Source: Rosellinia necatrix
Taxonomy: Eukaryota > Ascomycota > Sordariomycetes > Xylariales > Xylariaceae
NCBI GenBank assembly: GCA_021209875.1
Contig: JAGYVD010000008.1
Coordinates: 3,037,501 to 3,101,500 of the forward strand
DNA: 64,000 nucleotides
Direction of reading: 5' to 3'
Shown: positions 37,926 through 50,978 of the stretch, piece by piece
Layout of the letters: the number at the start of each line of letters is the position of its first letter
Numbering within the stretch: position 1 is the first letter of the stretch
Program-made: the position numbers and the translations under genes
The notes under the pieces: generated by a model
Told to the model about the DNA's origin: nothing
Database searches by the model: none
Seen by the model: the letters and a program-made list of their open reading frames with translations, nothing else

Positions 37926-39183
37926 ATTATGAATTTTAGAATAATAACAAACTTTTAAATGAATTTCTCTAACCCCTTGCAAGATGTTGTGATAGGGAGT
38001 TTGGGGTCTATAACATATAAGCATTCTAACACAGAGCCAATTGTAACCTTGCTTCCTAAAACAAACGATGACAGGGGACGATACAATTTCGGAATAAGAA
38101 TTATATTTTTATTATTAAACGTTATCGTCCACTAGTTAGTTGGTATTATTGTCACACTAGACACGGCACCAGATTATAGTATAATTCCCCGATAACTTCA
38201 CTCAGTTAAATGAGATACTTCCTACATATCTCAAGCAAAAGTCTGGCTGGGCTGCAAAGCGTCCACCCACCAAATCCTCGGCTTACGAACTAGAGATAGA
38301 TGCCCCTAGAGAGCTCTATTTGACAACTAGCACTACGTCAACAGTGGCAAACTTGTCACCGCAAAGGAATGATAGTACAGTGGATAATGTGTTATCGCTT
38401 CCATTCCGTGGTATATCCGGGAATTAAATTGGGGGTCCTTAGGCCTGGCATCATTGAGGATTCGGTCCTTACTGTTGGAGAAAAAGACTAAAGGAGCACG
38501 CGTCATCATCTTGAGTCAGTGTTAACCCCTGTCTGGGCAAAAGTAGCGCTCTAACTGGCAAAGAAGGCAACATTTTGACTCATGGATGAAATACTGGGAC
38601 CATGTCGGCGCCCTAGAGAAAGCGCCTGCTAAGGTATCCTCTGCTTTCGTCCATTACGATAGCATGTCCTCGACACAATAATACCCAAGCCTGCTCTCAA
38701 TCTTGGCACCTAGGCTTCAGTCACACAAGGGAACCTCAGGGATCAGTCTCCAAAAGAGTTGTGCTAGACAAGGAGACTTTCGCATTAATGGAGAGCGATG
38801 ACTTGGGAAGCAAAGGCTCTGAGCTCAAATCACTCAAGACCTCGGGATATAGGAAAACTCGAGATGGAGATATCAAAGATGTAATAAAGTAAAATCTGAG
38901 CAACGCAAAAGCTCTGCCTAAGTGTATTTAATGCGCCACTGCCCAGGCGGGTACCGAAGCAAGAGCATCCTTGCCGCCAAGGGAGGAAACCGCTCAAGGA
39001 ATTCATTTTAGCTTCGCCACCGCTGTGATGTGGGCACATAAATATCCATTTCCCGTGCGGCTGAGCCAACTCCCTGTGCGCGCATGGCATGGCATTGATA
39101 AGATCCTTAAAAATATAAAACAAAACAACGAGTACGGCACCTAAATCTCTCTGCTTTAGTATCGCGCATCTCAGCTAAGCAAC
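37926..39183. other. Gene-free transition to normal composition
   Basis: About 1.25 kb with no supported frame. It begins right at the block edge and ends at the HET gene start, so the last few hundred bases should hold that gene's promoter. No motif is recognised. Confidence 0.45.
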
Positions 39184-41585
39184 ATGGGCGTCGACCTCGT
39201 CGTCAACACGGACGAGCCGTCCATCGACCGCGAGCAGAACGACTTCATCCACTTCCTGCGGTACTCGCAGAGCGCCGAGCCGGACAGCGACGACGATGAC
39301 CACTGGCTCGAAAAGCTGGTGCACCCGGACAACCCCGTCGTGCGCGTCGCGGGCATCGCGATGAGCCTCAAGGCCAAGTGCGGCTCGGTCCTTTCGAAAG
39401 CCGGTGTATCGCGGCCCAAGCTGAAGGTGAGTGACAGCACCGGCAAGTGCTGCGCCTGTGACGGCATGGAGGCCTTCCTCTCGTTGTTCGCAGAGATTGA
39501 GGTGGCGGCTGCGGCGGGGTGTCCGTCGTGTAATATCCTGGTGCAAGGAATCAAGAAGCATACCCCGGATAAACGGGCGTTGTGGAGCTCGAAACTGGGT
39601 ATCATGAATTCGTGGAATTCGGGGTGTGCAGGGCGGCAGTTCGTTCGCACCAAGAACAGATCCGCCGACTTGCCTGGGGCTATGGGTGTCGTCGCCGCGC
39701 TCGACGGTAGAGTAGACATCAAGAACATCTTTACCAAGATCGACGAGGTCCCGGAAGAAGTACTCATGGAGCTCAACTTCTTCGGAGTGAAAGGTCTGGA
39801 TGAGTTGCCCGACGCGCTGCTATCGAACGGAATACTATCCTGACATCGCATGTTTTAGATGACCCTGCATCCTGGGATCATGTTGGGTTAGCATATCACA
39901 TCTCCGGCGACACGTCCTCCGACGCGGCTTTCCGATGGTTTCAAGACCGCTTGGGCCGTTGCATAGAAGCGCATTCTTTGTGTAAGACGCCCTACAGTGA
40001 CGGCCAGTTACCATCTCGAGTGCTGGACCTTGGCTCGCATCCTGGTGCTTTCCCGGACCCAGATGCCGATGTGAGATTGGTTGAGAGCAAAGGGGCCCGT
40101 GGTCGCTACGTTTGCTTGAGCTACTGCTGGGGCGGCACCATCGACATCCGGCTCACGAAGGACCGATACGAATCCTACACCAGAGGAATCGACTGGGCCA
40201 TGCTTCCCCAGGGCTACCGCGATGCCATCCATCTCACACGGAAGCTCGGTGTCCGCTACATCTGGATCGACTCCCTCTGCATCGTCCAAGATGACGACGA
40301 CGACTGGAAAGAACAGGCGTCGAATATGGCCCCGATCTACCAAGGCGCCCACGTCACCATCGCAGCGACCAAGGCCACAAACCCTTCCGACGGTTACTTC
40401 TCCATCAGTCCTCCCCAATACCAAGCCACAAGACTCTCCCACCGCGATTCCCACGGCACCACCCGCCACGCTTACGTCCGCCGCACCATCCCGCACTTCT
40501 TCTCCTCCACGGTCGGAGCCGAACTCAACTACAGACCCGAACACTCCCCGCTGTTGCGCCGCGGCTGGGTCTTCCAGGAACGCCTCCTCTCCCCGCGGAT
40601 CCTGCACCTGGGCGCCGTGGAGATGGCGTGGGAGTGTAACGAGGTGTGTGCGTGCGAGTGCATGGGCGAGACGCAGACATACGCGTCAGAGCCGCGCTGG
40701 GCGCACACGAAGGGCTCGCACGCGCGGAACCTCGCCGCGGCGACGGACGAGAGGGACGTGCAGCCGGATTGGCGAAGCACGGTGGAGAATTATACGCAGA
40801 CGCTGCTCACGTTCGACAAGGATGTGTTCCCGGCCATCTCGGGGGTCGTCAAGAACATGCAGAGATACAGGACGGACCAGTATCTGGCCGGCGTCTGGGA
40901 GGCTAGTGTGCTGGAGGACCTGGCTTGGCAGGCGACGAACAACTCGCTGTCGCGGCCGAAGACTTGGCTGGCGCCGACCTGGTCATGGGCTTCCGTTACA
41001 TCGTCGGTGTTTTATTTGAATTACCGGACGATGCTCTCCGATCGGTATATCTGGAAAGTAGAGCCTCAGACACAGCGAACAGTCCTCCTCGAAGCATCCG
41101 TCACGCCTGCCGGCAGCGACCCAACAGCCGAAGTCTGCTATGGTCAGCTCGTCCTCTTCGGCCCGGTGATAGAGACGTGCCTACAATGGACCACCGAGGC
41201 TGAGGATGAACAGCAGTACCATTGCGCAGTACATGGCACGACACTGATGCGTTTTAGGCCTGACTATGATCTCTCTGCACCGGGACCGGGGAATGTACCC
41301 GTAGGCAGTGCGGTATACCTTCTCTATCTATGCCGTGAACCAGAGCTGAAGAATCCAAAATCGGGAAGTGCGAAGACGAGGGTCTTCTCGTTGGTGTTAA
41401 GACGGCTGGATGAAGGCAAATGGGGCGGCAGCAGCGGCCAACACCAGTTGGACAGTCAAGTTGTTGAAGGGCCTGGAGATGGTACATATGAACGCATAGG
41501 GATCTACACAAACACACTGGAGAGTATTGGTAGTAAAAGCTATGTCGAGGAGAATGGTGTTGAGTGTGTAGTGAAGCTGATTTAG
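39184..41585 (+). CDS. HET-domain protein (heterokaryon incompatibility family)
   Basis: Exon 1 (39184-39793) and exon 2 (39859-41585) total exactly 779 codons (778 aa). The 65 nt intron has a clear CTGAC branch (about 39,840) and TTTTAG acceptor, but a weak GTCTGG donor, chosen because it joins the frames in phase (GVK|DDPASWDHVG). The N-terminal part has a CCAC...GCPSC cysteine pair arrangement (about 90-120) common in this family. SGDTSSDAAFRW and RCIEAHSLC then lead into the HET domain: YVCLSYCWG (287-295), LGVRYIWIDSLCIVQDD (333-349), MAPIYQGAHVTIAA (360-373) and RGWVFQERLLSPRILHLG (438-455). These are the canonical HET boxes. The family triggers cell death after nonself fusion, though many HET genes have no proven role. 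The gene converges on the PKS 832 bp downstream. The GC-rich coding sequence contrasts with the AT block 1.25 kb upstream. Confidence 0.88.
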
Positions 41586-42417
41586 GGGCGGAGGGAAATC
41601 TAACGAATGGTTAAGGGAGGAGGGCATGAGACTGCCCTCCTGGAGCAGGCGGTGTAATGGGTCGGAGATAACGATCGCCCCTATTTCGCCTAGTGGCCTA
41701 GACTAATGAGATTGATATTGTAAACAGGTGAAACGAGGGGCGGCGGCGAACTCGGACGCGGAGGAGCTTCCTCCGAGCCAACAGCCTCTTTCCAGGCCCG
41801 ACATGACGGCCTCGATCCTCGCGGAACAGCACCCCGAGGCGCTATACGCCCTTTTTGCCCAGCGAAGTGGCTAGCCAGGGACTATTGGTCGTTTCCTCGA
41901 TAGCAACGCACTCACCCACGTGCTCCACGGCCAACTTCCATCGGCGGCGAGATCGAACTACCGGCCTATCACGGACCAGGACTCGGCACACAGGCCGAAT
42001 AGATCGTGGTGAAACGAGTGGGAGTCAAGCTAAACGTCGGCCAAAAATAAAATTAAAAAGTGGCTGCGCTGGGTCCAGGAAAGTCTACACTATATATGGT
42101 ACCGGACACTATGGGTTAACGGGGGTGGTCTCCCCTTGAACAAGCTTGCTATGGACATGGACAGGATATATACCTATGCCAAATTTGTAACAGTAGGCGA
42201 CAGGGGGATTTGCTAGCCTAACCGGGTGAGGATCACGTAAAGGTCTCTCTGCCTCTAATTTCGGATGGTAGAGCCTCTAGCTCTGAAGGCTTCTATGCTA
42301 AGTCTCTAACGTGTGTATTTAGAATCAAGAATGTTTAAGCGACAGTTAGCGACGTATGTTATTAAAATCGATGAAGCAATGGCCTCTCGCTTCCATGGGC
42401 CCCCATTTGCTTTACGG
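41586..42417. other. Spacer between convergent HET and PKS genes
   Basis: 3' flanks of both genes. A GC-rich patch (about 41,725-42,000) followed by ordinary sequence has the look of a decayed element, but no frame or repeat partner supports this. Confidence 0.35.
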
Positions 42418-45400
42418 CTACGGCGTACTGAAAAAATTCTTTAACAACTTTCCAATCCCGAAGACTGCCGGAGCTTTCATGATGCTGAAGTGATCCCCCT
42501 TCACCACCGAACATTCCACCTCAATTTTCGGAAGTAGTAAATCCCACCCGTTAGGCCCGAAGCCATGCCTGGGGCTGAGAACCCAGTCGCTGGCAGGATT
42601 CGAACCGCCCGATCCCTTCGTGATATGCGGCCGATCTGATGCCGGCGCTTCTTCACCCCGAGTCTCCAATACCCCGTTCTTCGCCCAAATCAAGGCAGTG
42701 CGTGTCCCCGATAGAGGAAGCTGGCGCGGTCTATACTTCCGGAGAATCTCCATAGAGCCGCGGAAGTGTGTCTGCAGGGCATCAGCATTAGATGCCGATG
42801 TGGCCACGTCTCTGTCCCCGTGGTGGTGCGGGTTGACGAAATTAGCAATATCGATCAGCTGCTCGGCGGTCTCGAACCAGTAGCCGGCCTGGCAGGCGTC
42901 GCCCTCGCCGTCGTCAACCCGCCCGCTCCGGACCCTCGGTGGATCGACGAGGAAGAGGCTCGCGATGTCCCCGAGCTGGGCGGCCGCCTCAAACGCGAAG
43001 ACGCCACCCAGCGACCAACCGCCGAGGTGATAGGGCCCGCTCGGCTGCGTGGCGCGTATGGCCCGCACGAAGGACCTCGTGATGTCGTAAACGGTCGCGT
43101 CATGCCATGCGGCCGGGTCGTCGCCCCCGAGGAAGGGGCTGTCCAGGGCGTATATCGTGTCCGGCCCTGCTGCCCCCCCGAGATCTACCGATGCGAGCCA
43201 CGTGTAGCTGCTCGCGCGGCCAGATCCGTCGGGCAGCAGGAACAGGGTCCGCTCTGCCCTCGAACGAGTCTTGGACCCCCGGAGAAGGTGGATTTTGGCT
43301 GTGGGCTCGGCGGTCTTGTTGCCGTTGGGCGGACCTCCATTGCTCGCAAGGGCGGGGAGCGTTGCTATGCTAGGGTTTGGGTCCGGCACCTGGAAGCGCT
43401 GGGCTAAGCTTTCCCGAAGTTCTCCGAGCGATGCTGAGGCGAGGATTAGGCCCGATGGTATCTCCAAGCCTATTGCGTCGCTCACTCTAGCGGCGATACT
43501 TAGGGAAAGTAGGCTGTCAATACCAGAGTCGGCGAGCATATTATGATCAGATAACGATGATACGTCGACACCTACTTCCTGGGCGATGATGCCAAATATC
43601 GTGCCGATTATCGAAGTTTCAGCTTTATTTCCATTCGTAATTGCTATAATTTTCTCCCCGTCGTCTCTTGGACTCGATTTGGTCGTCGTACGTTGATTTG
43701 AGTAGCCGGGCTCTCTCGGTACGTCTTCCGTGGGTTCTGGGGTGTATTTCTGGTCCCTTATTCTTTTCCCAGGGGGCAATAGATGGTTCAGCTGAAATCG
43801 CTTCATTTGACGAAACTTGAGTCCTTCAACCAAGGCAATGATACTGCCATCCTCCAAGATATACACGTCACCAACCATCACCTTCGAAGCTGTCATATCT
43901 TCCTTCATACGTACATACGTGTAGTACGTCTTGTCCGCTGACAGTTTCTCCACCGCGATCCGCATGCTCTGCCACCCGTGTGAGATGTAGACTACATCTG
44001 AGGGCGTGGTCTCCGTGGCGTTGAGCACAAAGCCGGAAATATGCGCGAGGCTGTCAATCCAACATGGATGATATAGGAACTGGTCGTCTCCTGAGATTGG
44101 AAAGCGTACCTCCGCCGTCGCCTCGAGTAGATTGCTATCAAGGTGTACTTCCTGCATCCCCTGGTATTGTTGGCCGTAGTCGACGAGTGCAGCGAATAAC
44201 TTGTACGCCATTGGTCGAAGGATCCTGTGCGTATGCGACGACAAAGTCAATAGGTTGATGCGGTCCATAACCAATGCCGAGGCTTGACGCCATTCGAGTT
44301 GCCATTGAACGCCGTCGCCGAAAACAACTTCGCACTTCGCGTGATCCCTCTTAAGAGACCCATCCTCCGATTCGAAATGAACCTTTATCGAATTCGAGCC
44401 TTTACTGCGCGATGCTGTGATCAAAATGTGCTGTTGGCTTCCTGGTTCCGCGACTAGCGCTTGGTAAACTTCCATGTTCCTCACATTCATACATGACGAC
44501 AATTTTGGGCTAGATGAGGCAGAGCTGCTTGACCTTTGTGTGTGTTGTGCTACCGAGAGCGCCATTTCCGCATAGAGAGAGCTGGGGCACAGTGCATGGG
44601 AATTCATTCGGTGCCCCTGGATCACATTAAGGAATCTGGGGTCGGACACGTCGCTGGTAAAGGTAATTGAGATGCCATCCGTGGTAACATCTTCTTTAAC
44701 GACTCGATACAGACTCTGCGTTTGACCTACCATTCGAAATGGCGTATCTGAACATCTCCTTCCTTTCCTCTGTGACCAGTCCCCTTCATACTGGATCCAG
44801 TAGTTCTCTAAGTCAAAGGCGTAGGTGGGAAGATAAAGCAGTCGAAGCGCTTGCTCAAATGGCTTGTGATGTCGCTTCCAGTCAAGGTCGACCCCGGCTT
44901 CATACATTGTGGCCATAGCGGTAGCTAAGGTCTGGCAGTCATCTCCATCTTTCTTCATTGAGGGCAACAGGATATGGTCCCTGTCTGTTGTGCCTGGGTG
45001 GTTGATATGGGAGCGTAATAGACCAAGACATGTGGGCTGCGGTCCAACTTCGATCCAGACTGGTCGCCTGTTCTTGATGAGAACGTCTTCGCCCAATAGT
45101 GAGTTTGCCGCCTGAGAGAAACGTACGCGGTCGCGTGTTTGCCGTCGCAGGTAGCCGGGATTGATGATACCATGTTCTGTGATAAGCGAGCCCAGCACCG
45201 TCGATGCGACGGGCATGCGGGGTGCCAGGAAGTTGATAGTCTCGGCCGCACTTTCGAAGTCGTCAAGTATATTATCCATCTGGGACGAATGGTATCCATA
45301 CGGTACATCCAACACGGTCGTTTTGACCCCCTCGCCGTGCAACTTGAGTCTTAACAGCTCAATCTGCCTCACAGGTCCACTGACAACAGTTGACTTCCCA

Positions 45401-48400
45401 CTATTAATACAGGCAACCTCGCAGGCACTACCTGGTTCTTCGTGTAGCCCCATGTCTCCGTTATGATGAGGGCTTGTATCATCTTGGTGCTTTACTGCAG
45501 AGAGGTGCCCTTCGACGGACTGTAGATTTTGGTGTACAGCGAGCATGGCGAATGTTCCGGCTGTGCATCCTTTAACCAACAGCGCCGCACGATGACCGAC
45601 CAGGTATAAGCAAGCGGCAACGGAGATAACACCAGCTGTGCACAATGCAGCAAACTCGCCGAGGCTATGGCCAATGACGGCATCAGGTGAAACGCCGATG
45701 TTCTCCCAAAGGTTTACCATCGCGAGCTCGATCGCTACAATAGCAGTTTGAAGTTCGACGGGCGACGCTCGCGATATATCGAAGCTGGTTTCTGTGATGA
45801 GTGGCAGGAAGCTTGAAAAGCCGTGTGACACGCATATGTCCGCCATGTTATTCAAGGAGTCGCGGAATGAGGGGTATGTATGATACAGCCCCGACGCCAT
45901 GTGCGCGTATTGGCAACCCTGACCCGTGAAGGCGAAAACAACGAAAGGCGATGTGGTCACGCTATACTCTGCGATCTGATTATTGGAATCTTCGTTCTCA
46001 ATAGTTTGCTCAAGGCTCCGGCGGAGCCCATTCAAGGATGTCTCGGCGAAGGCACGGCGGTGCGGATACTGCTGAATTCGCCGTGCCGTCGTAGTATATC
46101 CCAAGTCCCTCAGCCCAATGTTTGGGTGACCATTGAGATACCCAAGCAGCCTCTTTGCGTTCTCAAGGATTGAGTACTTCGTCTTCCCGCTGATAATAAT
46201 GACATGGCATGAGCGAGGGTCTATTCCTTGGACCCTCAGGGGTGGAGGGTCTTGAATTATCAGGCTAGTATTACCGCCAGCGGCGTCAAAGTTATTGACC
46301 AGAATTCGACGAGGCTCGTAACTATTAGCTTTCCGCAAGAAGGGGGTGCTGGCATAGGCCAAACGTGTGTGAGATTGCTCCATATCGGCAAAGTTCCTAT
46401 TGATGCGACCTTTAATCCCGACGTGAGGAGGAATCAGATTTTTGCGCAACATCAAAACTGCCTTGATGAGCGACGTGACACCACTGCCTCCTTCTCCGTG
46501 GCCCATGTTGGGTTTCACACTTCCAACATAAAGCAGGTCGGCTGCCGTGCGATGACCTCCGGCTAGAGTGTTGACGACGGACGACATCTCAATAGCGTCG
46601 CCGGCTTGAGTGCCTGTGCCATGCATCTCAACATAGTCGATGTTTGTTGGATTTAAGGACAGATTACTCAACAGCCTAGTGAATAAGCGTTGTTGAGTTG
46701 CGGCATGAGGATGCGTTATTGAGATTGCCTCAGCGGAATGGTTCGTCAGAGCACCACGTAGTACTGCATGGACCACATCTCGGTCTCTCATGGCATCTGA
46801 CAAACGCTTAAGTATCACCACGCCAACAGCATCTGCGCGACAATAACCATCGGCGGCATCGTCAAATGTCTTACATCCGCCCGAGGGCGAAAGGAAACCC
46901 CCACGGCTCAGCCCAGCAAAGACATCAGGCGCACTAAGGAAATTTACACCACCTCCAATTGCCATGTCACAATCCCCCGCCAGAAGACCAGATACAGCCA
47001 GCTGGATCGCAGAGGCACTTGATGAGCATGCTGTGTCAATCGAATAGCTCGGCCCTTCCCATCCGAAGTGATAGTGCAACTTTCCTGGTCCAAAAGCCCG
47101 CATGCCTCCAGGGATGAAGTATGTATCAACCTCTTGACTCGAGTTCACCTCTCTCCAATCATCACCGGTTTGACCAATATACGACCCGATCCGGCAGGTC
47201 GTAAAGGCGCCTTGCTGCCTGTGTGGCGAGTATCCCGCAATTTCCAGGGCTTCATAGGTTGCGAGAAGCAAGAGGCGCTGCTGAGGGTCTGTTTGCAATG
47301 CCTCTCGCGGCGACATTTTGAATACGTGCCTGTCGAACCACCCCGGGCGTTCGATAAAGACACCGTATGGTGTGCGAGAAGTGTTGGGCTTGGTTCCACT
47401 AGGGTCGTAATGTGTTGAAAGGTCAAACCTATCAGGTGGGACTGGTCGGTGCAGGTCGCGTCCATCTTCCAGCACGCTCCAAAACTCCTCGAGAGTTTCG
47501 CTACCGGGAAGACGTAGACCCATCCCGATGATAGCAATATCACAAGGATCAACCGATGGGGCCTCAGGACCATCTCCTCGAGCGTCAAGGCTTGTGCTTG
47601 TCGGTAGCTCTACTTGTCTGCACTGCCGGGGCACACCGGGCATTCCTGCTAGATGAGAAGCGAGTAGTGGCTTGATTGGGCTAGCGACACTGTCCGGCCC
47701 AAATGAGAAACATGCGACCTCAGCTGTAAGCTGTTCGTCGAGTCCTCGGGCGATATGGCCTAGGGCGATCGGCCGTTGGAGTACGTCACGGAGAACGTGT
47801 GGCAGTAACTCGCCCAGGTTTCTAGCCTTGATGAAGTCACCCGAGTTGGTAGATATTAGATAAGGGTGCTTCACCTCCATACCCAAAAGCGATTGGCTAA
47901 CAGCTCTGCCCACCTGGCCGAATGAGATTTGTTGGAGATGTTCCGCATGAAAAGCAGTTGCAATAGGCAGATGGAGTTTCTGAGAACTATGCAAGAACTG
48001 ATTCTGTTGGAAGAAGGCAGCCATGGTAGATGGCGGGCCGCTTATGGTGATTGACGTCTTGCCAATAGTACTAGCATATACTTGGGCATGATCACATATC
48101 TTCTGAGATCCGAGAGCCTTCAAGACTTTGGACACGTCGACATTGTGAAGAAGAACAGCCCATGAGTATTGATTGAGTGTAGCTGATAAGCCTTTTGGCT
48201 CCAATAGCTCACTCCTTTTTCCGGCCTCAAGCCCAGTAATGAATGCTAATTCGATAATCCCGTTCGCGATTGACATCACATCGGTTATATTATCGCAACA
48301 GGACACCCCAGCTGCAGTAATCATGCCGGTACAAACGCCCAGTAGAATCTTGCGGCATCCGCTAGACCTTTTTAAGCTGTTTGGGAAAAGTTCCAAATGC

Positions 48401-48783
48401 CTGGTATACACGAAATGTGGCGTTAGTCACTTAAATTTAATAGCTGCAAAAGCTAACTCGAGCGGCGTATGATTGAGAACGACTTACGCAATAATGCTGG
48501 TAAATTGCGATATGCAGAGCAATGCAGCTTGTAATGCCGTATGATGGCCTAGCCCGGTTGCTCGGGGCAGTGTTGCTTCGAGTGCTGAAGGTTGGAAAAC
48601 AATTTGTTGATCATTCTTGAGCGAATATTCAGCAGCAAGTCTACGAAGCTTGTCCATTGAGCGCTTCAGAAAAAGCCGAGCAATATGGCCATGAGAGGAC
48701 AGCCTATTTTCACCGTACATGAGCTGGCCAGTTTGCCCAGTGAAATCTCCGAACAGGAGAACAGTATCTGCTTGGGGTGACAT
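42418..48783 (-). CDS. Non-reducing polyketide synthase (SAT-KS-AT-PT-ACP-TE)
   Basis: Exon 1 (48783-48488) and exon 2 (48400-42418) are joined across an 87 nt intron (GTAAGT donor, CTAAC branch, CCAG acceptor), giving 2092 aa in phase. SAT: MSPQADTVLLFGDFTGQ start, GVCTG with Cys122, His250. KS: DTACSSS with Cys557, EMHGTGT His692, SVKPNMGHGEG His733. AT: FTGQGCQY and GHSLGEF with Ser1011. PT (product template): GHRMNSHALCPSSLYAEM with His1362, and PCWIDSLAH with Asp1548. One ACP: DSGIDSLLSLS with Ser1728. TE: GGWSLGGVFAFE with Ser1895, VDPP Asp1918 and GDHFSIM His2069. No KR, DH, ER or in-line methyltransferase is present, so the product should be an unreduced aromatic polyketide folded by PT and released by TE. 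All catalytic residues appear present. The KS segment KMSPREALQTDP resembles subgroups with a single ACP and TE. I would not name a product. The likely partners are the genes at 49,854-55,325. Confidence 0.94.
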
Positions 48784-49853
48784 TGGATCTCAACAATAAC
48801 TAAAAGCTAGGAAATGGGAGTGTCGAATGGGTTGTCTGCTTGTGAATGTGAGGCGTCAATTTTGAGGCTGAGATGGCGATTAGAATCTTGAGGGTTGGGA
48901 TCTGTAGGCGCAGCAAGTATGCCACACAACATTCAAAATTCACTCGTAAGCGCAGAAAGGTATGGGTATCCGAGAAGTAGTTCCTAACCCCGGAGATAGA
49001 TCGTCACATGCAGGCTCTAGTATTTTGAGAAGCGGTGTAAGACCAAGATAAGAGCGATCAGAAGGATCAGTAAGGCTCATTCGGCTAGTCAGGCCCCTAT
49101 TATCTAACGCGGCACGGATTCATCATCCACTCCTGCACATTGCATACAGTGTGATTGAGATATCAATAGTAGTATCGGGAAGTACCTTACATTGCCCTAA
49201 ACTTACGAAAAGATCTTCGGCGCAAAATGAGAGACGTGTCATCATACATCCTCCAGGATGGTGAACAGATTATTCGGCCATCGGAGTAGAGTGTGTCAAG
49301 GAGATAGGAGGGGTCAGTGAGAACGGCTGTTACTTTCGTCGCAACTCTCCCGCCATAAAAAGGCCTTTATGTAAAGCAAATAGGACCCCTCAATTTGGTG
49401 GATGAATGAGGGGCGTCACGTCAGATTCACCCACATGTTGTAACCGTGTTGAGATGCCAGAAGTGCTTAAGTTATAGTGTTATTTTATATTTAAAAAGGC
49501 GGAATCTGGATCCAGTAAAGTTTCGCTTCATTGTACAAATTTTGAACATTTTCTATCTGGCTGACTTGATGTCAGAGAGACAGGCACTCGACTTGGCCTT
49601 CTCAACCCTCAGAATATACCAGCCAGCTGAAATGTCATTCCATGCCTACCTACATATTATCTACCATGACGAAAGACAGACGAAAACACGTATATAACGG
49701 CTTGAATATGGTGACATGTATAAAGGGTCGGCAAGTATAAAAATTTAGAGAAAGATACTTGACATCATCTCCCTCGCCGAATATGAAATAGCTTAGAGAG
49801 GGCATGCCGTATTTCAACGGCAGTTATCAAAAGATTCATTCCCCTGAATATGT
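48784..49853. other. PKS promoter region
   Basis: About 1.07 kb between the PKS start and the end of the rhodopsin-fold gene, both on the minus strand. No supported frame. It should hold the PKS promoter. I cannot pick out a specific regulator site with confidence. Confidence 0.45.
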
Positions 49854-50978
49854 TCACTTGAGGGGAACAAAATCATCGGTCTGAGAGCCATGGATATCAT
49901 CGTGGCTTCCCAGATGTTGTCGATTATGTGGAGATCGAAGGCCGTAGCCCTGTGACCCGGCCGTGCGATGAGTTTGAGTGCCAGTGAAGATGCGCTTTAG
50001 GCGATCGGGAACAATCAGTGACACCGCTGGCCGTACTGTCGGCAAACAACAGGATATAACAGCCACATTGATCTCAACCGCTGTCCAAAGCCCGACCCCG
50101 ACGTAATCCCCTGCCGCAGCGATGGTTAGTTAATCGCGTACAGTCATGAGGCCTGACGAGATGCTAAAAAGAACTCACATGTCACATCTTGAGGGTTGAT
50201 TGACAAGGTAAACTTGATTCGCAGGCCGCTGGCGATAATGACAAAGCTACCAAGAGCAAACAATCCAGTGACGCCAATCTTTGACTGGGTACTCATCTTG
50301 AGCTTCCAGACGTCACGCATGGGTAGAAATAATAGAAATAAATCGGCCAGTATGTTGGGAATGGCGTTTCCGACGAAGAACCATTTTGAATCGACGCATT
50401 TTGACGGTATATCAATGTCCCAAAACCCGTGTATGGGCTCACAGCTGAAGATTGACACAAGGAGAAGCGCTATTCCCCAAAGGATCACGAATACTGCTAA
50501 TGCTGTGGTGCTGACAAGTATAAGGCGTGTAGGGAAAAGCTGTCGGTAAAGCATCAAAATTGAAAGCTTTATCACCGTAAAGCCAATGCTGTAGAAAAGC
50601 TCGCCAATGAACGTAGTGAGGAGGATCAGTCGAATATTCGCAAATGGTACCCGGGAAATGTGCAGACCAAGGCCCAACTTCGCCTCTGCGATGGCGTTTA
50701 GGAGATGAACACACGACGAGGCCTGCAGACGGCAGAATTCATGGGGCTCACATACCGGAGATGATAATAAGGGAAATAACCCATGAGCAGAGGAACCCAG
50801 AGATGGCAAGATAGTCAGAAACCATCAAGGCTGAATATTTTATCCGACGGGATAATAGACGCAATACCAGTGCAACAAAGCCAAGCACCATGCACGGAAT
50901 GACGGAAGCGATGATGTAGCCACGCAAGTCATCACCGTCTCTGGAATGGTCGGGCGTTTGGGTCTCGGTCGAAGCCAT
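49854..50978 (-). CDS. Rhodopsin-fold integral membrane protein (fungal, PTH11-related)
   Basis: Three exons, 50978-50756, 50685-50179 and 50110-49854, with introns of 70 and 68 nt (CTAAAC and CTAAC branches), give 328 aa in phase. Features in order: a short N-terminus, then TM1 followed by RLLSRRIKYSALMVSDYLAI, matching the 'R..SRR....D.Y' start of the fungal rhodopsin domain. Next come EAKLGLGLH, the TM3 helix TVIKLSILMLYRQLFP, CEPIHGFWD with KCVDSKWF (paired loop cysteines), DLFLLFLPMRDVWKL, and after the last junction DVTWDYVGVGLW, then ISCCLPTVRPAV in TM7. All are hallmarks of the domain. The C-terminal tail (about 70 residues) is polar. It lacks an N-terminal CFEM domain, so it is not a classical PTH11 receptor. 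Ligand and role are unknown. Such genes frequently lie in secondary-metabolite clusters, and this one sits between the PKS and the hydrolase. Confidence 0.88.

Noticed and set aside
37794..38024. 76-aa minus-strand frame at the right edge of the AT block
   Set aside because: It spans the repeat boundary, is Asn/Ile/Lys-rich and shows no motif; it is consistent with AT-rich noise.
40008..41019. Several 83-265 aa frames overlapping the HET gene on both strands
   Set aside because: Low-complexity Arg/Ser/Thr-rich shadows of the GC-rich HET exon, with no motif of their own.
42592..42610. tRNA T-loop-like sequence (reverse complement of GATTCGAACC)
   Set aside because: It lies within the PKS coding sequence, and no acceptor or anticodon stems surround it.
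42766..43407. 213-aa plus-strand frame across the PKS thioesterase region
   Set aside because: The antisense frame is explained by codon bias of the TE-coding sequence, where Ser1895, Asp1918 and His2069 are readable on the minus strand.
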